The notes below the pieces were generated by a model, which was not told the DNA's origin, made no database searches, and saw nothing but the letters and a program-made list of their open reading frames with translations. Positions 52,015 through 61,142 of a stretch of 64,000 bases of DNA are shown here, one piece after another. The stretch is from Paenibacillus alginolyticus DSM 5050 = NBRC 15375. Its GTDB lineage: Bacteria; Bacillota; Bacilli; Paenibacillales; NBRC-103111. A program made the position numbers and the translations under genes. The stretch's first letter is position 1, and every line of letters begins with the position of its first letter. Where the stretch lies: contig NZ_AUGY01000034.1 in the NCBI RefSeq assembly GCF_000422905.1, positions 16,005 through 80,004 of the forward strand, written 5' to 3'.

Positions 52015-52845
52015 ATGAATTTCACAAAAATGCATGGTCTAGGCAACGATTTTATCATAGTAGCTGGTGAGAAAGAGCTTCCTGCGGATGCAGATCAGCG
52101 TGCGATCCAGCTGTGCAATCGTTTCTTTAGTATTGGAGCCGACGGCATGGTCTATATTCTTCCTTCTAACCATGCTGATTTCAAAATGCGCATTATTAAC
52201 TCCGACGGATCTGAGCCTGAGCAATGCGGCAATGCCATCCGCTGCGTTTCTAAATATGTATACGATCATAAACTAATTGATAAAACGGAGATTACCGTTG
52301 AAACACTCGGCGCAGGCGTCCAAAAGGTGCAATTAAACGTACAAGATGGCAAAGTTCGGACAGTTCGCGTAGATATGGGGCAACCGATCCTGAGCGGCCT
52401 TCAAGTCCCAACTACGGTCGATGAAGCTAGAGTTATCAATTACCCGATTGAAGTTGACGGGATAGAGTTTCGTTTTACAGCTGTTTCGATGGGGAACCCG
52501 CACTGTGTCATTTATGTAGAGGATGCTGTGAATTTCGATCTAGCCACATGGGGGCCGAAGCTCGAAGTGCATCCGATGTTCCCTCGAAAAATCAATGTCG
52601 AATTCGTTACTGTGAAAAATCGTACTTACACGGATATGCGCGTTTGGGAACGAGGAGCAGGTCCTACTCTTGCTTGCGGAACTGGGGCTTGTGCAACGCT
52701 GGTATCCTCCGTGTTAAACGGTTTAACGGACCGTGAAGCGACTGTTTCACTCAAAGGCGGAGACTTGTTTATCGAATGGAATGAAGCGGATAACCATGTT
52801 TATATGACCGGACCCGCGGAAGAAGTGTTTACGGGCAAGGTTTAA
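52015..52845 (+). CDS. dapF: Diaminopimelate epimerase
   Basis: Converts LL- to meso-diaminopimelate for lysine and peptidoglycan synthesis, without a cofactor. The 276-residue protein begins TKMHGLGNDFIIV and has the two catalytic cysteines: one in EQCGNAIRCV and one in LACGTGACATLV. ERGAGPTLACG and the SMGNPHCVIYV stretch are also present. The ATG at 52015 has a GGGAGTG upstream. It is separated by the repeat region from the ATPase gene and by 35 bases from the methionine gene. This gene is not part of the corresponding B. subtilis block (yloB-yloC), so it is a local insertion relative to that order. Confidence 0.95.
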   Translation: MNFTKMHGLGNDFIIVAGEKELPADADQRAIQLCNRFFSIGADGMVYILPSNHADFKMRIINSDGSEPEQCGNAIRCVSKYVYDHKLIDKTEITVETLGAGVQKVQLNVQDGKVRTVRVDMGQPILSGLQVPTTVDEARVINYPIEVDGIEFRFTAVSMGNPHCVIYVEDAVNFDLATWGPKLEVHPMFPRKINVEFVTVKNRTYTDMRVWERGAGPTLACGTGACATLVSSVLNGLTDREATVSLKGGDLFIEWNEADNHVYMTGPAEEVFTGKV

Positions 52846-52880
52846 GTCAATTACATTTTTTGGTAGGTGGGGAATTTATC

Positions 52881-54755
52881 ATGAAATTGGATCTTCGTAC
52901 GGCGCTGCAGCGTGACATTTTGGTCGGTGACGGCGCTATGGGGACTTATTTATATCAGATGGGATTTCCTGTCGGCATTTCTTATGAAGAATTGAATTTA
53001 CTTAGACCGGAAACGGTTGCTGACGTGCACCGCCGTTATTTTGAGGCAGGTGCGCGTCTTATTGAAACGAATACATTCTCGGCTAATCGCGAAAAATTAT
53101 CCAAGTATGGATTAGAAAGCGATGTTGAAGCCATTAACCGCGCTGGTGTTGAGCTAGCCAGAAAAGCGGTCGGTGACGAAGCCTATGTTGTTGGGGCTAT
53201 CGGATCTATTCGTGCAGGGAAGCGCAAAAACGTTCGGACAAGTGATGTTGAGGAATCATTGCGCGAGCAGATAGGCATCTTGCTGGATTCGCCTGTGGAC
53301 GGTCTATTGCTGGAGACCTTCTACGATTTGGAAGAGCTGCAGCTCGCGCTGCGAATCATTCGCAGCATGAGTGGGCTGCCTGTCATTTGTCAGTTCGCTA
53401 ACGAAGGCACCGGCAGCACCCAGGACGGCGTTCCGCTGCAAGAAGCGTTCCAACGGTTGCGAGACGACGGAGCTGACGTCATCGGCTTCAACTGCCGCGT
53501 CGGCCCGAATGGGATTCTACGTTCGATAGAGAAGCTAACTCCGATCGCCGGCATCCCGTTCTCCGCGTTCCCGAACGCGGGGCTGCCCGACTACGTCGAC
53601 GGGCACTACACCTATGCGGCGACGCCTCAGTACTTCGCCGATTGCGCGCTGCGCTTCGCTCGTCTCGGCGCGCGCATCATCGGCGGCTGCTGCGGCACCA
53701 CGCCGGAGCATATCGCCGCCGTCGCTAAGGCGCTGCAAGGCTACATCCCAGTAGCGCCTGGTACGATGGCCTCCGCGCAAGCTGTGCGCGTGAGCGAGCC
53801 AGCCCCGGCGAAGCCTGCGCCGCCGGCAGGCAAACCTTCGCTGCTCGAGATCGTGAAGCAGCGCAAAACCGTCATTGTCGAGCTGGATCCCCCTCGGGAT
53901 CTCGACATTGAGAAATTTATGCAGGGGTCGAAGGCCCTGCAGGATGCGCACGTCGACGCCATTACGATGGCCGATAATTCACTGGCCGTGACGCGCATGA
54001 GCAACCTGGCCCTCGGCTACCTCGTGCAGGAACGCTTAAACGCGCGTCCGCTGATCCATATCGCGTGCCGCGACCGCAACATGATTGGGACGCAGTCCCA
54101 TCTGATGGGTCTTCACGCGCTGGGTATCGACCACGTGCTGGCCGTGACCGGCGATCCCGCCAAATTCGGCGATCTCCCCGGGTCCAGCTCCGTTTACGAT
54201 CTGACCTCATTCGAGATTATTCGGATGATTAAGCAGCTGAACGAAGGTATTGCCTTCTCAGGTAAACCGCTGAAGCAGAAGGCCAACTTCGTTGTAGGGG
54301 CTGCTTTTAACCCGAATGTGAAGCATCTGGACAAAGCGGTTCAGCGCTTGGAACGCAAAATTGAGGCAGGCGCCGATTACATCATGACGCAGCCTGTCTA
54401 CGATGCCAAGCTGATTGAACAAATTTATGAAGCGACAAAACATTTAAATATCCCGATTTTCATCGGTATTGCTCCGCTGGCTAGCGGAGGGAACGCAGAA
54501 TATCTGCACAATGAAGTTCCTGGGATTCGGTTGTCCGATGAAGTGAGGGAACGCATGAATGGACTCAAGGGCGAAGCAGGGCGGGCAATGGGCGTTGAGA
54601 TTGCCAAAGAGCTTCTGGATGCAGCAATGCCTTTCTTTAATGGCATCTATCTGATGACCCCTTTTCTGGCCTATGAGATGTGCGTGGACCTGACGAAATA
54701 TGTATGGGAAAAGTCGAATCGGCATGATTTCCACTTGTACCCACTTTCAAAATGA
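52881..54755 (+). CDS. Bifunctional homocysteine S-methyltransferase / methylenetetrahydrofolate reductase
   Basis: A 624-residue fusion of the YitJ type. The N-terminal homocysteine methyltransferase domain (about 1-290) has DGAMGTYLYQMG, the first Cys in FNCRVGPNG and the CC pair in GGCCGTTPEHIAA (zinc). An Ala/Pro linker (about 293-323) joins it to the methylenetetrahydrofolate reductase domain (about 330-620) with VELDPPRDLDIEKFM, ALGIDHVLAVTGDP and FVVGAAFNPN. I chose the ATG at 52881 after GGTGGGG over an earlier in-frame GTG/ATG. In relatives the reductase supplies methyl groups for methionine. About 53420-54220, spanning the linker, is markedly GC-rich. No SAM riboswitch fits in the 35-base gap upstream. 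Confidence 0.92.
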   Translation: MKLDLRTALQRDILVGDGAMGTYLYQMGFPVGISYEELNLLRPETVADVHRRYFEAGARLIETNTFSANREKLSKYGLESDVEAINRAGVELARKAVGDEAYVVGAIGSIRAGKRKNVRTSDVEESLREQIGILLDSPVDGLLLETFYDLEELQLALRIIRSMSGLPVICQFANEGTGSTQDGVPLQEAFQRLRDDGADVIGFNCRVGPNGILRSIEKLTPIAGIPFSAFPNAGLPDYVDGHYTYAATPQYFADCALRFARLGARIIGGCCGTTPEHIAAVAKALQGYIPVAPGTMASAQAVRVSEPAPAKPAPPAGKPSLLEIVKQRKTVIVELDPPRDLDIEKFMQGSKALQDAHVDAITMADNSLAVTRMSNLALGYLVQERLNARPLIHIACRDRNMIGTQSHLMGLHALGIDHVLAVTGDPAKFGDLPGSSSVYDLTSFEIIRMIKQLNEGIAFSGKPLKQKANFVVGAAFNPNVKHLDKAVQRLERKIEAGADYIMTQPVYDAKLIEQIYEATKHLNIPIFIGIAPLASGGNAEYLHNEVPGIRLSDEVRERMNGLKGEAGRAMGVEIAKELLDAAMPFFNGIYLMTPFLAYEMCVDLTKYVWEKSNRHDFHLYPLSK

Positions 54756-54784
54756 ATTAAAATAGGTTAATGGATGTGATTAGG

Positions 54785-55669
54785 ATGATTTGCAGTATGA
54801 CCGGATTCGGACAAGCGAATCGTTCTTTTGCGGGATACAGCGTGTTTATCGATGTGAAATCGGTCAATCATAGGTATAGTGAAGTGTCGATTCGTTTGCC
54901 GAAGGAATGGGCGGCTTTTGAAGACGCTTTGAAGAAAACGGTGCTGCAAGCGGTGAAGAGAGGACGAGTAGACGTCTTCGTCACGGCGGAACGTGAAACG
55001 GCTTCCCCGAAGAGCGTAACGGTTAACTTTGCTTTGGCAGATGCTTATTTGCAGGCTGCGGAGCAGTTGAAGGAGCGCTATGGGTATGTCGAGCAGGTCG
55101 AGCTCAAAGAATTATTGAAACTTCCGGATCTCATTCAGATGAAGGAGTCGCGTAAGGAGCCTGATGAAGAGATTGAACAGGAGCTATGCGCCTGCTTGCA
55201 GGAGGCCGTTGCCAGATTATCCGACATGCGGCTGCGGGAAGGAGCATTTCTGGAGCAAGATATTCGTGAGCGCTTGGCGGAACTGAAGCGAATCCATGTG
55301 GAATTGGAAGCTTTAGCACCTCAGGTGGTTCAAGACTATGCGGCTAAAATGACGAACAGAATTCAGTCACTTCTTCAGGATCAGACGCCTGTAGATGAGC
55401 AGCGCCTAGCGACAGAAATTGCGATATTCGCAGATCGTTCGAATGTGGATGAGGAATTAACTCGACTGAAAAGTCATTTTGAGCAATGTGATCAATTGCT
55501 TACAGAGAAAGAGCCTGTTGGGCGAAAGTTGGATTTCTTGATTCAAGAAATGAATCGAGAAGTGAACACGATCGGATCCAAGTCCAATCACTCGGAGCCT
55601 ACGGCTAGAGTGATTACGATGAAAGCAGAGCTTGAGAAGATGCGCGAACAAATACAGAATATCGAGTGA
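54785..55669 (+). CDS. yicC: YicC/YloC family endoribonuclease
   Basis: A 294-residue protein of the YicC family, recently shown to include metal-dependent endoribonucleases acting on RNA such as RyhB in E. coli. It opens with the family signature MICSMTGFGQA and VKSVNHRYSEVSIRLP, and ends with DFLIQEMNREVNTIGSKSN and TMKAELEKMREQIQNIE. The start at ATG 54785 aligns with relatives and follows GGATGTGAT, a near match to the anti-Shine-Dalgarno complement; an ATG five codons earlier overlaps that site. It precedes remA by 33 bases, the yloC-remA order of B. subtilis. Confidence 0.9.
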   Translation: MICSMTGFGQANRSFAGYSVFIDVKSVNHRYSEVSIRLPKEWAAFEDALKKTVLQAVKRGRVDVFVTAERETASPKSVTVNFALADAYLQAAEQLKERYGYVEQVELKELLKLPDLIQMKESRKEPDEEIEQELCACLQEAVARLSDMRLREGAFLEQDIRERLAELKRIHVELEALAPQVVQDYAAKMTNRIQSLLQDQTPVDEQRLATEIAIFADRSNVDEELTRLKSHFEQCDQLLTEKEPVGRKLDFLIQEMNREVNTIGSKSNHSEPTARVITMKAELEKMREQIQNIE

Positions 55670-55702
55670 AGCGGCATGGAGCTTCACGAGGAGGAAGTCG
55701 TA

Positions 55703-55963
55703 ATGGCTATCAAATTAATTAATATCGGGTTCGGCAACATCGTATCGGCGAACCGCATTATCTCGATCGTAAGTCCGGAATCGGCTCCGATCAAGAGGAT
55801 CATTCAAGAAGCACGTGATCGTCACATGCTGATTGACGCTACATATGGTAGAAGAACCCGTGCCGTTATTATCACTGACAGCGACCATGTGATATTGTCG
55901 GCAGTACAACCAGAGACGGTAGCGCATAGACTTTCCAACAAGGACGATGATCATGACGAGTAA
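55703..55963 (+). CDS. remA: RemA, extracellular matrix regulator
   Basis: An 86-residue DNA-binding protein; in B. subtilis RemA activates the eps and tapA matrix operons and osmoprotection genes by wrapping DNA. The product starts [19 protein letters not shown] and has [20 protein letters not shown] and [19 protein letters not shown], matching RemA in order and size. AGGAGG precedes the ATG at 55703; the frame runs nine codons further up without a ribosome site. It overlaps gmk by 11 bases. Confidence 0.93.
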   Translation: MAIKLINIGFGNIVSANRIISIVSPESAPIKRIIQEARDRHMLIDATYGRRTRAVIITDSDHVILSAVQPETVAHRLSNKDDDHDE

Positions 55964-56591
55964 TACGAATACCCTTGAGCGTGAGAGAGGCATTCTGATT
56001 GTTTTATCCGGTCCTTCCGGTGTCGGCAAGGGAACGGTTTGCGCCGCGCTGCGCAAGTGTTCGCCGGATATCGTGTACTCGGTGTCAGCGACAACCCGTT
56101 CCCCGAGACAAGGAGAAGTAGATGGTGTTAACTACTTTTTCAAAACGCGAGAGCAATTTCAACAGATGATCGAAACGGATGAAGTGTTGGAATGGGCCGA
56201 ATATGTAGGTAACTTCTACGGTACTCCGAGACGTTTTGTTGAGGAAACACTGCGCTCCGGTCGAGATGTCATCTTGGAAATCGAAGTGCAGGGTGCTCTG
56301 CAAGTCAAACAAAAGTTTTCCGAAGGTGTTTTCATTTTCTTGCTGCCGCCTTCTCTAGATGAGCTTGAGAATCGCATTGTAACGCGTGGTACGGAAACGG
56401 ATGAAGTCATTCGCAGCCGCATGTCGGTAGCTTTGGACGAAATTCGCTTGATGGAGCACTATGACTATGCGATTGTGAATGACCATGTAGACTCGGCTTG
56501 TTCCAAGATACAAGCTATTCTCTTAGCTGAACATTGCAAAAAAGATCGGATGTATCCCAAAATCGTACAATGGATGGATGAGGTGAATTGA
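55953..56591 (+). CDS. gmk: Guanylate kinase
   Basis: Phosphorylates GMP to GDP with ATP. The 212-residue protein has the P-loop [30 protein letters not shown] (GMP binding), [19 protein letters not shown] and [15 protein letters not shown] with the LID region [16 protein letters not shown] and [12 protein letters not shown], each a short block. I chose ATG 55953, eight bases after AAGGA, over the ATG at 55947; the difference is two codons. It is embedded between remA and rpoZ with overlaps, the order found in many Firmicutes. Confidence 0.95.
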   Translation: MTSNTNTLERERGILIVLSGPSGVGKGTVCAALRKCSPDIVYSVSATTRSPRQGEVDGVNYFFKTREQFQQMIETDEVLEWAEYVGNFYGTPRRFVEETLRSGRDVILEIEVQGALQVKQKFSEGVFIFLLPPSLDELENRIVTRGTETDEVIRSRMSVALDEIRLMEHYDYAIVNDHVDSACSKIQAILLAEHCKKDRMYPKIVQWMDEVN

Positions 56592-56816
56592 ATGCTATAC
56601 CCTTCAATTGATAAACTGCTCGATATCGTGGATAGCAAGTATTCACTAGTTGTTGCTGCTTCCAAAAGAGCAAGATCTTTGCGTGACGGCGCTAAATCAA
56701 ATTTGAAAGGCCAAAAGGCCCACAAACATGTTGGTGTTGCGTTAGAAGAACTTTACGGCAACTATATCGGTTACGAGAAAATTGAGACGACCGAGACGGA
56801 GAAATACCAGAAATAA
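56592..56816 (+). CDS. rpoZ: RNA polymerase omega subunit
   Basis: Small RNA polymerase subunit that helps beta-prime folding and assembly. The 74-residue protein starts MLYPSIDKLLDIVDSKYSLV, followed by the AASKRARSLRDGAKS and HKHVGVALEELYGNYIGYE segments typical of omega. GAGGTGA lies upstream within gmk and the ATG directly follows the gmk stop codon. It ends the remA-gmk-rpoZ group; a terminator follows after 12 bases. Confidence 0.95.
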   Translation: MLYPSIDKLLDIVDSKYSLVVAASKRARSLRDGAKSNLKGQKAHKHVGVALEELYGNYIGYEKIETTETEKYQK

Positions 56817-56828
56817 ATTGGTTTACCC

Positions 56829-56855
56829 AACAACCCTAGTGGTTGTTATTTTTTT
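56829..56855 (+). terminator. Rho-independent terminator of rpoZ
   Basis: AACAACC-CTAG-TGGTTGTT followed by ATTTTTTTC. It lies within 30 bases of the coaBC ribosome site, so readthrough or a promoter close to coaBC is needed. Confidence 0.85.
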
Positions 56856-56884
56856 CTCAAATTGTGCGTAGAAAGGGGATACCC

Positions 56885-58105
56885 ATGAGTGTACTGCATG
56901 GCAAAACGATTGTGCTCGGCGTATGCGGAGGCATTGCCGCATACAAGGCTGCTGCGTTAACGAGTAAATTAACACAAGCTGGTGCAATTGTGCGTGTTAT
57001 TATGACCAAATCAGCTGTTGAATTCGTAGCGCCGTTAACGTTTCAAACGCTGTCTCGTCATCATGTTTTCGTGGATACCTTTGATGAGAAAGATCCTTCG
57101 GTTGTATCCCATATCAACTTGGCGGATAGCGCTGACCTCGTGCTTGTTGCGCCTGCAACGGCGAATATGATTGGCAAGCTGGCGCTTGGTCTTGGCGATG
57201 ATATGCTGAGCACCACGCTTCTCGCAACCATGGCACCGGTATGGGTAGCTCCTGCGATGAATGTGCATATGTATGCGAATCCGGCGGTACAGCATAACAT
57301 GCAGACGCTTTTGAGCCGTGGCGTGCGTTTTATCGAACCGGGAGAAGGGCAGTTGGCCTGCGGTTACGTCGGGAAAGGACGGCTTGCTGAACCTGAGGAG
57401 ATTCTAGCTGCGATTGAGCGGCATTTTAAGGGGGAGGCTAGGCGTTTGGAAGGACAACGTGTCCTTGTGACTGCCGGAGGCACTGTTGAACGCATTGATC
57501 CGGTACGGTACATCACAAATGATTCTTCCGGTAAAATGGGCTACGCTATCGCTGAAGAGGCGGTGCGAATGGGAGCCAAGGTGACGTTGATATCAGGGCC
57601 ATCTGCTTTATCCGTGCCGGAGGGCGTTCAGCTTATCCAAGTTCAGTCTGCTTTGGATATGAGAGAGGCTGTGCTAGCTCATTTGGATGAAAGTAACCTC
57701 ATTGTCAAGGCTGCTGCGGTTGCCGATTACCGCCCAGCCGTTGTTTCTGAACAAAAAATCAAAAAGAAGTCGGATTCGCTAACGCTGGAGCTGATTAAAA
57801 ATCCGGACATTTTACAGGAAGTCGGTGCGCTCAAAAAGCATCAATTCGTCATTGGGTTTGCTGCGGAGACAGAGCGTTTGGACGAGCATGCGATGGACAA
57901 GCTGAACCGCAAAAACTGTGATCTCATCGTTGGTAATGATGTGTCGCAGGAAGGTGCCGGCTTTAGCGGAGATACGAATGTGGTACGGTTTTATGATCGC
58001 AATGGGCTCGTAGAGGCCCTGCCTATACAGAGTAAGAAAGATGTGGCACGTAGACTGCTCGAGCTTGCAGCGGATCGTATGCATACCGCAGCGGGGAAAT
58101 CCTGA
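56885..58105 (+). CDS. coaBC: CoaBC, phosphopantothenoylcysteine synthetase/decarboxylase
   Basis: Two successive steps of coenzyme A synthesis in one chain of 406 residues. The CoaC flavoprotein part (about 1-190) has GVCGGIAAYKA, SHINLADSAD with the catalytic His, APAMNVHMYANPAVQ and the active Cys in LACGYVGKGRLAEPEEI. The CoaB part (about 195-400) has VTAGGTVERIDPVRYITN and DSSGKMGYA, KAAAVADYRP and the GFAAET and KLNRKNCDLIVGND segments. I chose ATG 56885 with AAAGGGG upstream; 14 extra codons precede it in frame. Its stop overlaps the priA start (TGATG). Confidence 0.95.
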   Translation: MSVLHGKTIVLGVCGGIAAYKAAALTSKLTQAGAIVRVIMTKSAVEFVAPLTFQTLSRHHVFVDTFDEKDPSVVSHINLADSADLVLVAPATANMIGKLALGLGDDMLSTTLLATMAPVWVAPAMNVHMYANPAVQHNMQTLLSRGVRFIEPGEGQLACGYVGKGRLAEPEEILAAIERHFKGEARRLEGQRVLVTAGGTVERIDPVRYITNDSSGKMGYAIAEEAVRMGAKVTLISGPSALSVPEGVQLIQVQSALDMREAVLAHLDESNLIVKAAAVADYRPAVVSEQKIKKKSDSLTLELIKNPDILQEVGALKKHQFVIGFAAETERLDEHAMDKLNRKNCDLIVGNDVSQEGAGFSGDTNVVRFYDRNGLVEALPIQSKKDVARRLLELAADRMHTAAGKS

Positions 58106-60618
58106 TGTACGCCAAAGTCATTGTCGATGTCCCAGCGAAACAAACGAACCGGGCATTCGACTATGAAGTGCCTGCTTCCCTGAGCAAATGGGTTGAAGTG
58201 GGCAGTCGTGTTGGTGTGCCTTTCGGCCCTCGGGTGCTGCAAGGCTTTGTCGTCGAGCTGCATGAGGAAACGCAGGTGGATGCGACTCGCATCAAGCCGA
58301 TTCAGAACGTCCTGGACTTGGTTCCTCCGCTCACGGAGGAACTTGTGAGTCTGGGGAGATGGGTCAGCCGCATGTACTTGTGCCATGAAGTTACGGCGCT
58401 TCAGGCGATGCTGCCCGCTGCACTCAAAGCGAAATATGAGCGAGCGATTGGGGTCGGGGAGGAGTCTGGCGAGCAGTCGCTGCTGGACATGTCGGATCTG
58501 CAAGAGATAGTTAGCTTTGTGAAGTCCAAAGGCTCAGTTTCGATGGACGCTTTGATGGAGCGTTTTGCAAGTGACGGCGCCCTCATTAAACAACTGCTGA
58601 GCGCAGGTATCCTAACGGAAGTACAAGTGGTCAAAGACCGTATGAATACCAAGAAGGCGTTGACCGTTTTCCCTCCAGCTGGAGGCAGCGGATTGGAAGA
58701 GGCTTTGGCTGAGCTTCCTGCCAGAGCTAACAAACAGCAGGATGTGCTGCGTTATTTGATGGAGCATCCGCATGCGATTCGGCTTACGGAGCTGATGGAA
58801 ACGGTGGAGGTCGGCGCCAGCACGGTCAAAAGCTTGGCGGATCGCGGGTGGATTGAGCTGCGTGAGGTCGAAGTGATGCGCGACCCCTATGCGGGCCGTG
58901 CTTTCACACGGACGAAGCCGCTTCCCTTAACGGAAGAACAGAGCCGTGTCTTCGCGGAAATTCGGGATGCTGTTGCGGAGGAACGGAATGAGGTATTTCT
59001 GCTGCATGGGGTTACGGGGAGCGGTAAAACCGAAGTGTATTTACAATCCATTCAGCAGTGCTTGGATATGGACAAAGAAGCGATTGTGCTCGTTCCCGAA
59101 ATTTCGCTGACGCCACAGATGGTAGAACGATTTAAAGGGCGGTTTGGCGATTTGGTCGCCGTCCTTCACAGCCGGTTATCGAATGGCGAACGCTATGACG
59201 AATGGCGCAAAATTATGCGCAAGCAAGTGAAGGTTGTAATCGGCGCTCGTTCGGCGATTTTTGCTCCTTTTACGAGAATTGGCCTTATTATCATTGATGA
59301 AGAGCACGAATCTTCCTATAAGCAGGAGGAGAGCCCCAAATATCACACCCGTGATGTGGCGGTTCAAAGGGCAAAGCAGCAAAACGCCGTCGTTGTGCTC
59401 GGTTCCGCAACCCCCTCTCTGGAAAGTATCGAGAAAACAAGACGACGCCGTGACAGGGAGAAACCTCCCTTTCGGCTGCTGACGATGAGGGAACGCGTGG
59501 CCAGCCGGCCGATGCCCCCAGTTGCTATTGTCGATATGCGTGAGGAGCTGAAAAACGGCAATCGCTCTATGTTTAGCCGTTCCTTGTATAAAGCGATCGA
59601 AGATCGGTTACAAAAGAAAGAACAGATTGTTTTACTGCTGAATCGGCGTGGGTATGCGACGTTCGTGATGTGCCGTACTTGCGGCTTCGTCTCGCAATGT
59701 CCGCATTGTGATATTTCACTTACCTATCATCAAAGCTCGCGTATGCTGCGCTGCCATTATTGCGGTTATGCGGAGCGCGAGGTTACGCAGTGTCCCAGCT
59801 GTCAGTCCGAGCATATTCGTCATTTTGGAACAGGAACACAGCGCGTGGAAGAGGAGCTTAGCAAGATTTTTCCCGGAATTCGGGTCATCCGCATGGATGT
59901 CGATACCACGACGGAGAAAGGTTCGCATGAAAAATGGCTGACGATGTTTCGCGAAAAGCAGGCGGATGTGCTGCTTGGCACGCAGATGGTAGCGAAAGGG
60001 CTGGATTTTCCCGACGTGACCTTAGTGGGGGTTATCGCAGCGGATACAGTGCTAAATCTACCGGATTTCCGTTCAGCGGAGCGGACTTTTCAGTTGTTAA
60101 CGCAGGTTGCAGGCCGGGCGGGTCGTCATGAAAAACAAGGCGAAGTGTTCGTCCAGACATACACACCTGAACATTACAGTGTGCAGTATGCAAGCCAGCA
60201 CGATTATATCGCTTTTGCGAACCATGAGCTTGATATACGTGCAAATTTAGGCTATCCGCCATATCAGCGTTTGATTCTGGTCACCTTCTCGCATGAGCAG
60301 GTTCCGCTCCTGGTGCGTTCAGCCGAGGCTTTTGTAACGAGATTGAAAGAGATTGCTTTTACGTATCAGGCTCAGCAGGTTGATCTGTTTACGAACACGT
60401 TGTCCGCGGATCAATCTTTTCAAATGGACGTGCTAGGACCTGTTGCATCGCCGATTTCGCGAATCAAAGATAGATATCGATTCCAATGCGTGGTAAAATA
60501 TCGGGGGGAAGATCAGGCTGCAGAGATCGTGGCTAAAGCAGTAGCTTGGTTTGAAGAGCGCTCAGCGAAAGAAAAGCTGCTGATTAGCGTAGATGTTGAC
60601 CCGCAATATTTGATGTAA
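58105..60618 (+). CDS. priA: Primosomal protein N' (PriA helicase)
   Basis: Restarts stalled replication forks by unwinding and loading the replicative helicase. The 837-residue protein has an N-terminal DNA-binding domain, Walker A in HGVTGSGKTEVYL (about residue 305), DEEH in IIIDEEHESSYKQ, a four-pair zinc cluster of CxxC type (CRTCG, CPHCD, CHYCG and CPSCQ, about 523-563) and motif VI in TQVAGRAGRHEKQGE. The start overlaps the coaBC stop. In the middle region (about 195-260) an extra helix-turn-helix-like insertion precedes the helicase core, as in other Firmicutes. It is followed by def with 41 bases between. Confidence 0.95.
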   Translation: MYAKVIVDVPAKQTNRAFDYEVPASLSKWVEVGSRVGVPFGPRVLQGFVVELHEETQVDATRIKPIQNVLDLVPPLTEELVSLGRWVSRMYLCHEVTALQAMLPAALKAKYERAIGVGEESGEQSLLDMSDLQEIVSFVKSKGSVSMDALMERFASDGALIKQLLSAGILTEVQVVKDRMNTKKALTVFPPAGGSGLEEALAELPARANKQQDVLRYLMEHPHAIRLTELMETVEVGASTVKSLADRGWIELREVEVMRDPYAGRAFTRTKPLPLTEEQSRVFAEIRDAVAEERNEVFLLHGVTGSGKTEVYLQSIQQCLDMDKEAIVLVPEISLTPQMVERFKGRFGDLVAVLHSRLSNGERYDEWRKIMRKQVKVVIGARSAIFAPFTRIGLIIIDEEHESSYKQEESPKYHTRDVAVQRAKQQNAVVVLGSATPSLESIEKTRRRRDREKPPFRLLTMRERVASRPMPPVAIVDMREELKNGNRSMFSRSLYKAIEDRLQKKEQIVLLLNRRGYATFVMCRTCGFVSQCPHCDISLTYHQSSRMLRCHYCGYAEREVTQCPSCQSEHIRHFGTGTQRVEEELSKIFPGIRVIRMDVDTTTEKGSHEKWLTMFREKQADVLLGTQMVAKGLDFPDVTLVGVIAADTVLNLPDFRSAERTFQLLTQVAGRAGRHEKQGEVFVQTYTPEHYSVQYASQHDYIAFANHELDIRANLGYPPYQRLILVTFSHEQVPLLVRSAEAFVTRLKEIAFTYQAQQVDLFTNTLSADQSFQMDVLGPVASPISRIKDRYRFQCVVKYRGEDQAAEIVAKAVAWFEERSAKEKLLISVDVDPQYLM

Positions 60619-60659
60619 TGAACCCCAAATAGAGAAGACTTCAAAGGTAGGTGCACATT

Positions 60660-61142
60660 ATGGCTATTCGTATTATTGTTAAAGATCCAGATCCAGTGCT
60701 GCGTGAGAAAGCCATCACGGTTACGAAATTTAATTCCAATCTGCATAAACTGCTTAATGATATGGCAGACACGATGTATGAAGCGGAGGGCGTGGGTCTT
60801 GCTGCCCCGCAAATCGGTATTCTTAAACGCGTTATCGTCATGGATTGCGGAGAAGAACACGGCGGATTGATTGAAATGGTCAATCCAGAGGTTGTCACTT
60901 CCAGCGGCGAACAATTGGGGCCGGAAGGCTGCTTAAGTATTCCTGGACTTCGCGGCGATGTGCTTCGACCGCTCCATGTTACGGCCAAAGGTCAAGATCG
61001 TGATGGAAATCCGATTGAAGTGACGGGTACGGATTTGCTGGCTCGCTGCATTTTCCATGAAATTGATCACTTGAACGGTGTTCTGTTTACGGATCTTGCA
61101 ACCAAAACGTATACGGCTGAAGAAGAGGAAGATTCCGAGTGA
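60660..61142 (+). CDS. def: Peptide deformylase
   Basis: Removes the formyl group from new polypeptides, using Fe2+ or another metal. The 160-residue protein has all three motifs: [10 protein letters not shown] (motif 1), EGCLSIPG with the metal Cys (motif 2) and HEIDHLNG with two metal His and the catalytic Glu (motif 3). It is a type 1 enzyme, the DefA class. ATG at 60660 follows AGGTAGG; a GTG three codons earlier is in frame but sits in the ribosome site. It ends in an acidic tail and overlaps the fmt start by four bases, so the pair of formyl-handling genes is coupled. Confidence 0.95.
   Translation: MAIRIIVKDPDPVLREKAITVTKFNSNLHKLLNDMADTMYEAEGVGLAAPQIGILKRVIVMDCGEEHGGLIEMVNPEVVTSSGEQLGPEGCLSIPGLRGDVLRPLHVTAKGQDRDGNPIEVTGTDLLARCIFHEIDHLNGVLFTDLATKTYTAEEEEDSE

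Noticed and set aside
52846..52880. Possible SAM riboswitch before the methionine fusion gene
   Set aside because: Only 35 bases separate dapF from this gene, too short for any SAM riboswitch or a T-box.
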